Shown: positions 25,928 to 34,205, counted from the first letter of the stretch. The stretch is 64,000 nt of DNA from Brevundimonas sp. UBA4553 (GCF_002387245.1 NZ_DGLD01000016.1:15616-79615); one strand, 5' to 3'. Notes: a model not told the origin generated them from the sequence alone. Translations and numbers: made by a program.

Positions 25928-26479
25928 ATGATGGCCGGGCCGCTTCTCCTCCGCCTTGTTGGGTCCCCGTCCCGCCGCCGCAGGTCGACGCGTGAAGGGT
26001 CCACTGCGGTCGAATTCGGCCTGCTGGCCTTTCCCTTCTTCATTCTGTTGTTCGGGATCCTGGAGGTCGGGCTGCTTCTACTTCTGGATGCGGTCGTCGA
26101 GACTGCGGTCTCCGACGCCGGCCGACTGGTCCGGACCGGTCAGGCCCAGCAGCAGGCCATGACGCCCGCGGCCATCAAACAGAAACTGTGCGCCCGCATG
26201 AGCGTCTTTTCGGGCGACTGCCCCGACCGCGCCTTCATCGACGTTCGCGTGGTCGACAACTTCACCACGCCTGTCGCGCCTGATCCCCTGGCTTCCGGTG
26301 TTTTCGATCCGTCCAAGCTGACCTATCAGCCGGGCGGCCCAGGGGACCGCATCCTGGTGCGCATCTGGTACGAACAGCCGATCGTGACGCCCTTCATCTC
26401 GCAGGCGCTGTCGCGGACCACCGACCACAAGGTGCTGCTGACGACCTCCCTCGCCTTCCGCAACGAGCCCTACCAGTGA
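25928..26479 (+). CDS. TadE-like minor pseudopilin
   Basis: The protein is about 183 residues with a basic N-terminus and a prepilin-like segment, STAVEFGLLAFPFFILLFGI. Glu follows Val at the position that marks TadE-type pseudopilins cleaved by CpaA. The remainder is a soluble periplasmic domain with two cysteines (LCARM..GDCPD). Adjacent ATGs at 25928 and 25931 are both possible. The previous gene ends two bases earlier. Its stop overlaps the GTG of the next gene (GTGA), so the three plus-strand genes form a unit. It may prime or cap the Flp pilus. Confidence 0.88.
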   Translation: MMAGPLLLRLVGSPSRRRRSTREGSTAVEFGLLAFPFFILLFGILEVGLLLLLDAVVETAVSDAGRLVRTGQAQQQAMTPAAIKQKLCARMSVFSGDCPDRAFIDVRVVDNFTTPVAPDPLASGVFDPSKLTYQPGGPGDRILVRIWYEQPIVTPFISQALSRTTDHKVLLTTSLAFRNEPYQ

Positions 26480-27030
26480 GCCGCCCCGCCCCCCGGATCA
26501 GGCGCGACTTCTGGCGCGATCATCGCGGCGCCGCGGCCATCGAGTTCGCCTTCATCGCCCCCATCATGATGCTGCTCTATTTCGGCCTGGTGGAGTTCTG
26601 CCAGGGCTATATGGCGAGCCGTCGCGCCGGGCACACCGCCTCTATCGTGGCCGACCTGGTGGCGCAGTCGGACGCGACGTCGACGCAGGATCTGGCCAAG
26701 GTCTTCGCCATCGGCGACATGATCATGCGCCCCTTCCCGTCCGGCCCGCTGTCCATCCGCGTGTCCAATGTGACGAAGGACGCCAACGGGGTCGCGCGCA
26801 TCACCTGGAGCCGCGACAACAGCAAGGCTCTGACCGCGCTCGGCAAGAACTCCATCGTGACGGACCTGCCGCCGGGCCTGATCGAGAACGGCGAGAGCCT
26901 GATCCTCGGCGAGACGGCGTTCAAGTACACCTCGCCGTTCGCACAGGTGATCAAGACGCCGATCAACTTCCGCCGCAGCTACTATCTGCGGCCGCGCACG
27001 GTGGACAGCGTCGCCTGCAGCAACTGCTAG
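26476..27030 (+). CDS. TadE/TadG-like minor pseudopilin
   Basis: This 184-residue protein starts at a GTG overlapping the preceding TadE gene as GTGA. Its prepilin-like segment GAAAIEFAFIAPIMMLLYFG has the conserved E-F. A soluble domain follows, ending in VACSNC. It is shorter than full TadG proteins that carry a von Willebrand A domain, so it is a second TadE-like protein. Its TAG stop is part of CTAG shared with the convergent pabB stop. Function is inferred from family and neighbours. Confidence 0.87.
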   Translation: MSRPAPRIRRDFWRDHRGAAAIEFAFIAPIMMLLYFGLVEFCQGYMASRRAGHTASIVADLVAQSDATSTQDLAKVFAIGDMIMRPFPSGPLSIRVSNVTKDANGVARITWSRDNSKALTALGKNSIVTDLPPGLIENGESLILGETAFKYTSPFAQVIKTPINFRRSYYLRPRTVDSVACSNC

Positions 27031-28346
27031 GCGCCGATCAGAGCCTCCTTCAGCGCCCTGACCTTGGCGTCAGTCTCCTCGCGTTCAGCGCCCGGATCGC
27101 TGTCGGCCACGATCCCGGCGCCGGCCAGAACCCGAAAGCGCCAACCCGACGCGTCTCGTTCGAGGAATGCGGTGCGGATCAGGACCGATGCCGTCAGCGC
27201 GGCGTCGCCCGCCAGGCCCAGGGCGAACAGGCTGCCGCACCACGGTCCGCGCGGCGGTTCATGCGCGGCGATGACCTTCATCGCCTGATGCTTTGGCGCG
27301 CCGGTGATCGAGCCGGGAGGAAAGGCCGCTTCCAGCACCCCGGCCGCGCTCCAGCCGGGCCGGACAGCGGCCGTCACCGTCGACACCAGATGGTGAACCG
27401 TCGGATGGCTCTCGATCTCGAACAGCCGCTCCACGCGCACCGACCCCGGCACGGCCGCCCGCGCCAGATCGTTGCGCATCAGATCAACGATCATCAGGTT
27501 CTCAGCCCGGTCCTTGGCGCTGGCGACCAGGTCGGCGGCCAGGGCCGCGTCGCGCTCAGGGTCGCTGTGCCGCGGCCGCGTGCCCTTGATCGGTCGCGTC
27601 TCGATCCGGCCGGACACAGGGTCGAAGGTCAGGAACAACTCCGGCGAATTGGACACCACGACCCGCTCGCCCAACCGCCAAAAGGCGCCGTAGGCCGCGC
27701 CCCGTCCCGCTGAAAGCCGCAGGAAAACCTCGAACGGGTCCCGGGCGGCGCCCAGCCGTCCGCTCCAGCCCCGCGCGATATTGGCCTGAAACAGCTCGCC
27801 GGCTGCGATCCGCGCGACGACGTCGGCCACGGCGGCTTCGTAGGCCTCGGGGGCCGCTTCTTCGGTGAACGCGTCGGCGGGGGGCGACGGCGTCGGCGGC
27901 GCGACGGCGAGGCTGAGCCACGCCTGGGCCTGCCGCGCCCTTTCTCCGGCCTCACGCCTATTGGGGCCCCGTCCGACCGCCAGCACCTCGCCTCGGGCAT
28001 GGTCGAACGCCAGCAAGGCGGGATAACGCGCCAGCATGAGATCGGGCCAGACCTCGGCGCGCGGCCCCGTCGCCGGACGCGCCCCGGCGTCATAGCTCAT
28101 CAGCCCCACCACGCCGCCCGCAAACGCGACATCGCGCAGGGCGTCGAACGGCGCCCCGCCCTCCACCGGGCCGACGTGAACCTGATCCGGCTCGCACGCC
28201 ACGAAGGACCATCGGCCGCCATGCGCCGCCGGGTCGCCCGCTCCGGCCAGCAGCGCCAACGCCCCCTCGCGGCGATTCAATCCCGTTGCGACGGCGAGCG
28301 GGTCGGTCCAGTCCAGCCGATCGATTTGCACGACGGCCAGGCTCAT
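27027..28346 (-). CDS. pabB: Aminodeoxychorismate synthase component I
   Basis: PabB makes 4-amino-4-deoxychorismate from chorismate and ammonia, the first step of p-aminobenzoate and folate synthesis. The 439-residue protein has the chorismate-binding core with ETRPIKGTRPRHSDPERDAA, NLMIVDLMRNDLAR and PPGSITGAPKHQAMKVIAAH. The PIKGT motif contains the Lys typical of PabB, in contrast to TrpE. The ATG at 28346 overlaps the phosphatase stop (ATGA). No glutamine amidotransferase (PabA) or PabC is in the window. The CTAG stop is shared with the convergent pseudopilin gene. Confidence 0.92.
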   Translation of the reverse strand: MSLAVVQIDRLDWTDPLAVATGLNRREGALALLAGAGDPAAHGGRWSFVACEPDQVHVGPVEGGAPFDALRDVAFAGGVVGLMSYDAGARPATGPRAEVWPDLMLARYPALLAFDHARGEVLAVGRGPNRREAGERARQAQAWLSLAVAPPTPSPPADAFTEEAAPEAYEAAVADVVARIAAGELFQANIARGWSGRLGAARDPFEVFLRLSAGRGAAYGAFWRLGERVVVSNSPELFLTFDPVSGRIETRPIKGTRPRHSDPERDAALAADLVASAKDRAENLMIVDLMRNDLARAAVPGSVRVERLFEIESHPTVHHLVSTVTAAVRPGWSAAGVLEAAFPPGSITGAPKHQAMKVIAAHEPPRGPWCGSLFALGLAGDAALTASVLIRTAFLERDASGWRFRVLAGAGIVADSDPGAEREETDAKVRALKEALIGA

Positions 28347-29119
28347 GCCGTCAACTGGCCCCGGATGCGCTCGGCCAGCCCCGGATCGACGCCCAGGGCC
28401 TGTTCCATATAGGCGGCGAGAGAGCCGTGTTGCGCTGTGATCTCGGCGAAGGCCCCGTGCAGATAATCGGCCTCGACGCCAAGAAACGCGACCACAGCGC
28501 CGTGCGATGCAGGGCGACCGGTCATCTCGGTCAGCTTTCTCGCTATGCTCTCGGCCCGGCCTTCCAGATCGACGGCGCGATTGGTCAGGAGGTAGTCCGC
28601 GATCAGATCGTCGCGCGACACGCCCAGCAGGCTGTGGGTCAGGGCCGCAAGAAGGCCGGTGCGATCCTTGCCCGCCGCACAATGGATCAGGATCGGGCCT
28701 TCTCCCTCGCCCAAGGCGGTGAAATAGCGGCTGAACAGATCGACATGGGCCGACTCGAACGGCAGGCGGCGATAGGTGTCGGTCATGAAGGCGCGGCCCG
28801 AGGTCTCGGTCAGGTCGCTGTTCTTCAGAAAGGTGATGTGCGGAGCTTCGCCGCCGTCATCATGGGCGCTCTCGATCACCCGCCCGCCCCATCCTGCCGG
28901 CCGGCGCGAGGGCTGGTCGCGTCGCTCGCTGGGACGGCGCAGATCGACCACCGTGGCGAGATTCAACTTCGCCAAACCCTCCAGGTCGGCCTCGGTCGCT
29001 CGCGCCTGATGCGCCGAACGATACAGACGTCCCCGCGCGATCCGGGCATGGCCGGCGGCGTAGTCGCCATAGTCGCGGAAGTTATCGATGGCCTGAAACG
29101 GCGAAAGGCGGTCGCTCAT
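28343..29119 (-). CDS. Protein tyrosine phosphatase, Tyr/Ser phosphatase family
   Basis: The 258-residue protein has the catalytic loop HCAAGKDRTG with Cys147 as nucleophile and Arg153. An N-terminal block NFRDYGDYAA..RLYRSAHQA is diagnostic of the PF13350-type family (related to Mycobacterium PtpB and eukaryote-like lipid phosphatases). No signal is seen. ATG 29119 is preferred over 29143 because AAGGAAGG precedes it. It overlaps pabB as ATGA. Family members act on phosphotyrosine and some on phosphoinositides; the natural substrate is unknown. Confidence 0.9.
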   Translation of the reverse strand: MSDRLSPFQAIDNFRDYGDYAAGHARIARGRLYRSAHQARATEADLEGLAKLNLATVVDLRRPSERRDQPSRRPAGWGGRVIESAHDDGGEAPHITFLKNSDLTETSGRAFMTDTYRRLPFESAHVDLFSRYFTALGEGEGPILIHCAAGKDRTGLLAALTHSLLGVSRDDLIADYLLTNRAVDLEGRAESIARKLTEMTGRPASHGAVVAFLGVEADYLHGAFAEITAQHGSLAAYMEQALGVDPGLAERIRGQLTA

Positions 29120-29152
29120 GACCGCCTTCCTTAGACTATTCATCGATCAAGG

Positions 29153-29479
29153 CTACCGGGCGCCGACCAGCCCGGACATGGCGTCAAGGTAGGCGACGAA
29201 GGCATCACGCCCCGCCTCGGTCATCGTCGCCCGCGTCAGAGGCTTGCGACCCTGGAAGCTCTTGGCGACCTCGACAAAGCCAGCCTCCTCCAGCTTTCTC
29301 AGATGCACCGACAGATTGCCGTCCGTGGTCTGAAGGCGCGCCTTCAGTTCATTGAAGTCCGCCGTCCCGACGCCTGACAGATAGGCCATGATCCCCAGAC
29401 GCACCCGCCCATGGATGACCTCGTCGATACGGCCGATGTCGAAGGCGTCCGCCGTGTCCGCAGCCGATTCCGTCGCCAT
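29153..29479 (-). CDS. Winged-helix transcriptional regulator paired with a membrane protein
   Basis: This is a 108-residue cytoplasmic regulator. The core runs from about residue 20, with HGRVRLGIMAYLSGV as the first helices and DFNELKARLQTTDGNLSVHL as the turn and recognition helix. KLEEAGFVEV then leads into the beta wing with SFQGRKPLTRATMTEAG. This is the ArsR/MarR-like winged-helix type often found with a polytopic membrane protein. It has no Cys metal site. The ATG overlaps the membrane protein stop by one base (TGATG). The likely operator is the perfect dyad at 30143-30167, upstream of the pair, implying autoregulation. Confidence 0.88.
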   Translation of the reverse strand: MATESAADTADAFDIGRIDEVIHGRVRLGIMAYLSGVGTADFNELKARLQTTDGNLSVHLRKLEEAGFVEVAKSFQGRKPLTRATMTEAGRDAFVAYLDAMSGLVGAR

Positions 29480-30105
29480 CAGATCACCTCCGAAGGTTCC
29501 TGACGCACCAGCAGGACGCCGGGGACAAGCGCGAACAGGAACAGCCCCGCCGCATAGGCCAGCCACATCAGCGGGCTGCCCGTCAGGAAGGCGATCAGGG
29601 GGGCGGCGATCCAGCAGGCGATCGCCAGCTTCCACTGCCATTTCTGATCGCTCATGGTCGCGGACACGGCCCAGCCCGAGCCGTAGAGGGCGAAAATCAG
29701 TGAAGGAAACAGCATGAAGCTCACATCGCTGCCTGTCTTCCAGCTGACTACCGTCATCGCCAGCGCCATGAAGAAGATGGCCATACCGACGCCCATCCAG
29801 CCTGCGCCGCCGGCTCGGTTCACTACGGAATTCGCGCCGGGCCGACCGCCGGTTCGACGAATCTGCAGCATCAGAACGACAAAGAAGATCAGACCCGCCC
29901 CGCCCCACAGGAAGGCGTAGGCGACCGGCGGCAGGTTGAGGATTCCGCTGTCGATGCCATAGGCGACGATCGAGGCTAGCCCAAAGACGAGGCCGGCGGC
30001 GATCAGGATCGACCCGCCCAGTAAAGGCGCGCGTCGCCCCTCCTGAGCCAGGGCCTTCATATAGGCGATGTCATCGTGGACGGACTGAACTTGATCTCGA
30101 GTCAT
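29479..30105 (-). CDS. Polytopic membrane protein cotranscribed with the regulator
   Basis: The 208-residue protein begins with a soluble helix (MTRDQVQSVHDDIAYMKALA), then about six hydrophobic helices between residues 30 and 200. It ends VRQEPSEVI. No transporter or enzyme motif is visible. The ATG at 30105 has GGAGAGATC upstream and is preferred to one at 30144. It is the first gene of the two-gene unit with the winged-helix regulator. In similar pairs the membrane protein is of unknown role; it may sense or answer an envelope signal. Confidence 0.8.
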   Translation of the reverse strand: MTRDQVQSVHDDIAYMKALAQEGRRAPLLGGSILIAAGLVFGLASIVAYGIDSGILNLPPVAYAFLWGGAGLIFFVVLMLQIRRTGGRPGANSVVNRAGGAGWMGVGMAIFFMALAMTVVSWKTGSDVSFMLFPSLIFALYGSGWAVSATMSDQKWQWKLAIACWIAAPLIAFLTGSPLMWLAYAAGLFLFALVPGVLLVRQEPSEVI

Positions 30106-30142
30106 GGCGATCTCTCCCTGCCTGTTGAGGGAAATGTGCATC

Positions 30143-30167
30143 AAGAACTTTATCTTGTAAAGTTCTT
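30143..30167. promoter_or_regulatory. Perfect 10+5+10 dyad, probable operator of the winged-helix regulator
   Basis: AAGAACTTTA, a 5-base spacer TCTTG, and TAAAGTTCTT form a perfect inverted repeat in an AT-rich patch, 37 bases upstream of the membrane-protein start at 30105. On the minus strand it overlaps a TTTACA hexamer (30160-30155) that would make a -35 element with CACATT 17 bases on. Bound regulator would block that promoter. The divergent methyltransferase start at 30209 is 41 bases away on the other side and could be affected too. The link to this regulator is inferred from position. Confidence 0.75.
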
Positions 30168-30208
30168 TTTCTGAGACGCGACAGCGCGACGCGTTCTAGG
30201 TCTTGGCC

Positions 30209-30955
30209 ATGCGCGTCGCCTTCCATCACATCGCCTATCAGCCCCTGGCCGTCTGCAACGCCCTGTCGATGGAACGGCTCGTCGCGACCGCGGGCCTAGC
30301 GGGCCTGAAGCCCGGCGCGCCCGTCATGGACATCGGCTGCGCCTACGGCGAAGTGTCCATCCACCTGGCCCGCGCCTTCAATGCCCGCGTCACGGCCGTC
30401 GAACTGGACCCGTTCATGGCCGAGGGCGCAGAAGCCCGCATCAAGGCGGCGGGGCTTTCGGACCGGATCGCCGTCCGGCAGGAGACCTCAGCGGCGGCGC
30501 TTGCGGCCCAGCCCCCCTTCGACCTGATCGTCGCCATCGGCTCGACCGAACCGGCGGGCAAGGGTCTGCGCGAGCCCGCCGCCGTCTTCGCCGCCCTGGC
30601 CGAGCATCTGACCCCAGGCGGCGCACTGCTGTGGGGCGACCTGTTCTGGAAGGAGGAGCCGCCCACGCCCCTTCGCCAGTTGGTCGAGACCGGCGGCTAT
30701 TACGTCAGTCATGACGAATGGCAGGCCGCCGCCCGCACAGCGGGACTGGAGATCGTCTCGGCCGAAATCAGCGGCGATCCTGAATGGGCGACCTACCGCA
30801 CCGGCATGGAAACGTCGATCGCCGGCTGGCTGGACGCCAATCCCGACCACGCCGACGCCTCGTCGGTCGCCGCGACCGCCAGCCGGGTCAAGATGATGTT
30901 CGACTTCGGCGCGCCCTACCTCGGCTTCGGCCACTACCTCTTCCGCAAGAGCTGA
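30209..30955 (+). CDS. Class I SAM-dependent methyltransferase
   Basis: The 248-residue protein has the Rossmann methyltransferase core. Motif I is VMDIGCAYGEVSIHLA (about 37-52), the acidic end of strand 2 is TAVELDPFM, and strand 4 is FDLIVAIGSTEP. GGALLWGDLFW is the post-motif strand. The ATG at 30209 is used; a TTG six bases earlier is in frame. A family like that of cyclopropane-fatty-acid or small-molecule methyltransferases is possible but the substrate is not predictable. It diverges from the regulator pair across the dyad. Confidence 0.82.
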   Translation: MRVAFHHIAYQPLAVCNALSMERLVATAGLAGLKPGAPVMDIGCAYGEVSIHLARAFNARVTAVELDPFMAEGAEARIKAAGLSDRIAVRQETSAAALAAQPPFDLIVAIGSTEPAGKGLREPAAVFAALAEHLTPGGALLWGDLFWKEEPPTPLRQLVETGGYYVSHDEWQAAARTAGLEIVSAEISGDPEWATYRTGMETSIAGWLDANPDHADASSVAATASRVKMMFDFGAPYLGFGHYLFRKS

Positions 30956-30962
30956 GCCCCAA

Positions 30963-30996
30963 TAGAAAAGGGCGCCCAGGAAATCCCGAGCGCCCC
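30963..30996 (-). terminator. Probable intrinsic terminator of amn
   Basis: On the minus strand GGGCGC pairs with GCGCCC around an inner short stem (CGGGA/TCCTG with one wobble), and TTTTCTATT follows. It lies about 77 bases beyond the amn stop and just after the convergent methyltransferase stop. Confidence 0.65.
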
Positions 30997-31072
30997 GATC
31001 CATAGGCCACTATTCTTGCGCTCAAATAGGGCGCGACCAACCGGCAAGTAGCGCAAAGCGCGGTAGGCCCGC

Positions 31073-32518
31073 TTACCGGAAAGGCGGCTCGTCAAAGGCG
31101 CGCAGCTTGCGAGAGTGCAGCTTCGTGCCCTCCGCGCGCAGCAGGTCGATGGCCTGGATGCCGATCTGAAGGTGCTCCGAGATCGAGCCTTCGTAGAAGC
31201 GATTGGCCTGCCCCGGCAGCTTGATCTCGCCATGCAGAGGCTTGTCCGAGACGCACAGCAGGGTCCCGTAGGGCACGCGGAAGCGATAGCCCTGCGCCGC
31301 GATGGTGGCCGATTCCATGTCGATGGCGACGGCTCGGCTCTGGTTGAAGCGCAGCGCCGACTTGGAATAACGCAGCTCCCAGTTGCGGTCATCGGTGGTG
31401 ACCACCGTGCCGGTGCGCAGGCGCTTCTTGACCTCTTCGCCCGGCGCGCCCGAGACCAGCTTGGTTGCGTCATAGAGGGCACGTTGCACCTCGGCGATCG
31501 ACGGGATCGGGATGTCGGCGGGCAGGACGGCGTCCAGGACGTGATCATCGCGCAGATAGGCGTGGGCCAGGACGTAGTCGCCTATGGTCTGGCTGGCGCG
31601 CAGGCCGCCGCAGTGACCGATCATCATCCAGGCGTGCGGACGGGTGACCGCCAGGTGATCGCAGATGGTCTTGGCGTTGGACGGGCCGACCCCGATGTTG
31701 ACCAGGGTGATGCCCGTGCCGCCCGGGGCGGTCAGGTGATAGGCGGGCATCTGATGCCGGCGCCAGGCCGCATCCATGATGGCGCGTTCCGGGTCAGGCG
31801 TCTCGCGATCGATGATCACGCCGCCAGCGCAGGACAGGGTCTCATAAGGGCTGCCCGGGTCGGCCAGCTGGGCGCAGGCCCAGCGCACGAACTCATCGAC
31901 GTAGCGGTGATAGTTGGTGAACAGGACGTAGGACTGCACGTCCTCGACCGGCGTCCCGGTGTAGTGACGCAGGCGGGCCAGCGAGAAGTCGGTGCGCAGG
32001 CCGTCGAACTGGGCGAGGGGGAAGTCTTCTCCCGGCGCGAACAGGCCGTCCGAGATTTCGTCGCCGATATGGGCCAGATCCGTGGTCGGGAACCAGCGGG
32101 CGATGGCCGCCGTCATGGTGCTGTCCAGCGCCACGCCGGAACCGTCCAGCACATAGGGGAAGGGAATTTCCTGATCCGAGGGCTCGACCGTCAGGGTCGC
32201 GCCATACTCGGCGACCAGCAGGGTCAACTGCTCCAGCAGATAGTCGCGGTACAGGTCCGGCCGGGTGACGGTGGTCGTATAGACGCCGGTGCGCGACAGG
32301 CGGGCGAAGGCCCGCGTCTCAAGGTCCTGAGGACGGTCGCCGAACCAGCTGACGGTCAGTCTGGGATAGGCGAACAGGCCAGCGGCCCGGGCTTCTGGAT
32401 CGGCGCGCTCGCCGGTCTCGAGGAAGCGCTTCACCGCATTGCGCAGGTTGGCGACGGATTGATTGTAGAGGGTTTCGAGGCGGTCCAGCGCCGCCTGGGG
32501 GGTCATCTTGTCTGTCAT
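31073..32518 (-). CDS. amn: AMP nucleosidase
   Basis: Amn cleaves AMP to adenine and ribose 5-phosphate, controlling adenylate pools. The 481-residue length agrees with the E. coli enzyme. The N-terminal AMN domain (to about 190) starts MTDKMTPQAALDRLETLYNQ. The C-terminal nucleosidase/phosphorylase domain has NIGVGPSNAKTICDHLAVTR and the late motif AVAIDMESATIAAQGYRF, which holds the substrate-binding Met-Glu. The ATG at 32518 is preceded by GAGGAGGTC. Longer upstream frames are not used. It reads alone; a terminator follows. Confidence 0.95.
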   Translation of the reverse strand: MTDKMTPQAALDRLETLYNQSVANLRNAVKRFLETGERADPEARAAGLFAYPRLTVSWFGDRPQDLETRAFARLSRTGVYTTTVTRPDLYRDYLLEQLTLLVAEYGATLTVEPSDQEIPFPYVLDGSGVALDSTMTAAIARWFPTTDLAHIGDEISDGLFAPGEDFPLAQFDGLRTDFSLARLRHYTGTPVEDVQSYVLFTNYHRYVDEFVRWACAQLADPGSPYETLSCAGGVIIDRETPDPERAIMDAAWRRHQMPAYHLTAPGGTGITLVNIGVGPSNAKTICDHLAVTRPHAWMMIGHCGGLRASQTIGDYVLAHAYLRDDHVLDAVLPADIPIPSIAEVQRALYDATKLVSGAPGEEVKKRLRTGTVVTTDDRNWELRYSKSALRFNQSRAVAIDMESATIAAQGYRFRVPYGTLLCVSDKPLHGEIKLPGQANRFYEGSISEHLQIGIQAIDLLRAEGTKLHSRKLRAFDEPPFR

Positions 32519-32628
32519 GACCTCCTCTAGCCGAAAACCGTGACCATGGCGAGACGGGGGAAACACAAGGACACGACTGTTGACCGACGGCCCGGGACGG
32601 CGTTCGTCTGCGGTCAGGAGGAACATCC

Positions 32629-33153
32629 ATGTCCAGACGCGTGATTTCGACAGCCGCCCTGCTGGTCCTGACCGCCGCACCCGCTCACGCCGAAGTCAAA
32701 TCGGCCACGCCCGGCGGCTTCGAGGCTGGCGGATCAGTGGTTATCAACGCCCCGCCCGCCCGGGTCTGGACTGCGCTGACCGCGCCCGACGACTGGTGGA
32801 GCCGCGACCACCGCTGGTTCAAGGGCTCGACCCTGTCGCTCGACCTCGCCCCCGGCGGCTGCTGGTGCGAACACGCGCAAGACGGCCGTGTGTCGCGCCA
32901 TCTGGAAACGGCTCTCGTCGAGCCGGGGTCTAAGCTGGTGCTGCGCGGCGGCCTGGGCCCCCTGCAAGGTCAGGGAGCGAGCGGCGGTCTAACCTTCGAT
33001 CTCAAGGCTGAAGGCGCGGGCAGCCTCCTGACCTGGTCCTACATTGTCGGCGGCTATACGCCCGGTGGGCTGGAGGGCTGGGCCGCCCCCGTTGACAACG
33101 TGCTGTCGGCGCAACTGACCAATCTCAAGGCGCGCGTCGAGGCCGCCGACTAG
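32629..33153 (+). CDS. Exported SRPBCC domain protein
   Basis: The 174-residue protein has a signal peptide (MSRRVISTAALLVLTAAPAH, cleavage near AHA-EV). A helix-grip domain follows, with INAPPARVWTALTAPDDWWS, WFKGSTLSLDLAPGG and a C-terminal helix (LSAQLTNLKARVEAAD). Cys-x-Cys (CWCEH) is unusual. The ligand is not predictable. GAGGAACATCC precedes the start. Its TAG stop lies in a CTAG shared with the convergent esterase stop. Confidence 0.8.
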   Translation: MSRRVISTAALLVLTAAPAHAEVKSATPGGFEAGGSVVINAPPARVWTALTAPDDWWSRDHRWFKGSTLSLDLAPGGCWCEHAQDGRVSRHLETALVEPGSKLVLRGGLGPLQGQGASGGLTFDLKAEGAGSLLTWSYIVGGYTPGGLEGWAAPVDNVLSAQLTNLKARVEAAD

Positions 33154-34013
33154 GCCAGTTCGCGCCGGAAGAAGGCCACCACGTCGTCCAGCACCGGGGC
33201 TTTCTTGCGGAACAGCGGCGAGAAGGTCGCGATCAGGTCGGCATGGTCAAGGCCAGGATAGAGATGGGCCTCGGAGCGGCCGCCAACCGCCCTCATCCTG
33301 TCGTTCAGGATCGTCGTGTCTTCAGCGTGGACCACGGTGTCGGCGGCCCCATGTCCGAGCCACAGGGGCGGCGCATCCCTGCGCGCAAAGGTCACCGGCT
33401 GTGTCAGGGTCGGGTCGGGCGCCCGGCCAAAGGCGTTCTGCGACGCCGCCACATCAAAAGGCAGGAAATCATATGGGCCCGCCAGACCGGCTGCCGCCCG
33501 GATCAGGTCGGATCGGTCCACGGCCGCCATGTAGCGCCGGTCCAGCGTGATCATCATCGCCAGGTGGGCGCCCGCCGAATGGCCCAGCACGCCCAGCCGC
33601 CCCGCGTCGCCGCCGTACTGGATCGCCAGATCCCCCGCTCGCGCGGTCGCGGCCGCCGCATCCTCGATGAAGCGAGGGAACCGCACCTGGGGCACGACGC
33701 GGTAGTCCGGCAGAAAGACGACAAAGCCGCGCGCAGCCAGGGCCTGCGCCGCCCACCCGTAGACATCCTTGGAGCCGGAATCCCAGCCGCCGCCGTAGAA
33801 GAAGACCAGAACCGGCAGGTCGATGGCGCCGGTCGGCGCATAGACATCCATCGTCTGGCGGGGATCGTCGCCATAGCCTACGCCGGATGCGACCTTGCCC
33901 GCCCCTCGATCGCGCGGCCCCAGCGCATTGAGCGCCGCCAACGGCGAACAGGCGGACGCCAGACCGCCCAACAGGGCGCCGACGAATGGGGCGAACAGGC
34001 CTCGACGGGTCAT
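33150..34013 (-). CDS. Lipid-anchored alpha/beta hydrolase (carboxylesterase-like)
   Basis: The 287-residue protein starts with a Tat-like MTRRGLFAPF and a lipobox-like LASAC, predicting an envelope lipoprotein. The hydrolase fold has the oxyanion motif FFYGGGW, in which Tyr replaces the His of the usual HGGGW. The nucleophile elbow is GHSAGAH. The acid/base segments are HGAADTVVHAED and YPGLDHADLI. It belongs with BD-FAE/HSL-type esterases. The ATG at 34013 is preferred; an upstream GTG at 34037 is in frame. The stop CTAG is shared with the convergent SRPBCC gene. Confidence 0.84.
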   Translation of the reverse strand: MTRRGLFAPFVGALLGGLASACSPLAALNALGPRDRGAGKVASGVGYGDDPRQTMDVYAPTGAIDLPVLVFFYGGGWDSGSKDVYGWAAQALAARGFVVFLPDYRVVPQVRFPRFIEDAAAATARAGDLAIQYGGDAGRLGVLGHSAGAHLAMMITLDRRYMAAVDRSDLIRAAAGLAGPYDFLPFDVAASQNAFGRAPDPTLTQPVTFARRDAPPLWLGHGAADTVVHAEDTTILNDRMRAVGGRSEAHLYPGLDHADLIATFSPLFRKKAPVLDDVVAFFRRELA

Positions 34014-34099
34014 GAGGTTCCGGCGGATCGTGGACACGGACCTCTTCTACGCACGAACGCGGCGTTCGGCTCAATCCCGGGAGCCCGCAAGACGCAGAA

Positions 34100-34205
34100 C
34101 GTCACACTTCACACACTGATTTGTCGCATAATATTTACATTCCAAAAAATGAGCGCATAATTCGCTCTGAGTCCGGAGCGAATTCCGGCCAAGGGAGGAT
34201 ATCTC
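34100..34205 (+). promoter_or_regulatory. AT-rich leader with alternative short hairpins
   Basis: This stretch is much richer in A+T than the surrounding DNA. It contains GAGCG (34151-34155), CGCTC (34163-34167) and GAGCG (34176-34180). The middle element can pair with either neighbour, giving mutually exclusive stems, and CCGGA (34073 in the stem starting 34173) can pair with TCCGG (34184-34188). AAGGGAGG is the ribosome site. A TTCACA / TAATAT pair (15-base gap) upstream could be a promoter. The stems are only 5 bp, so this is suggestive. Confidence 0.35.
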
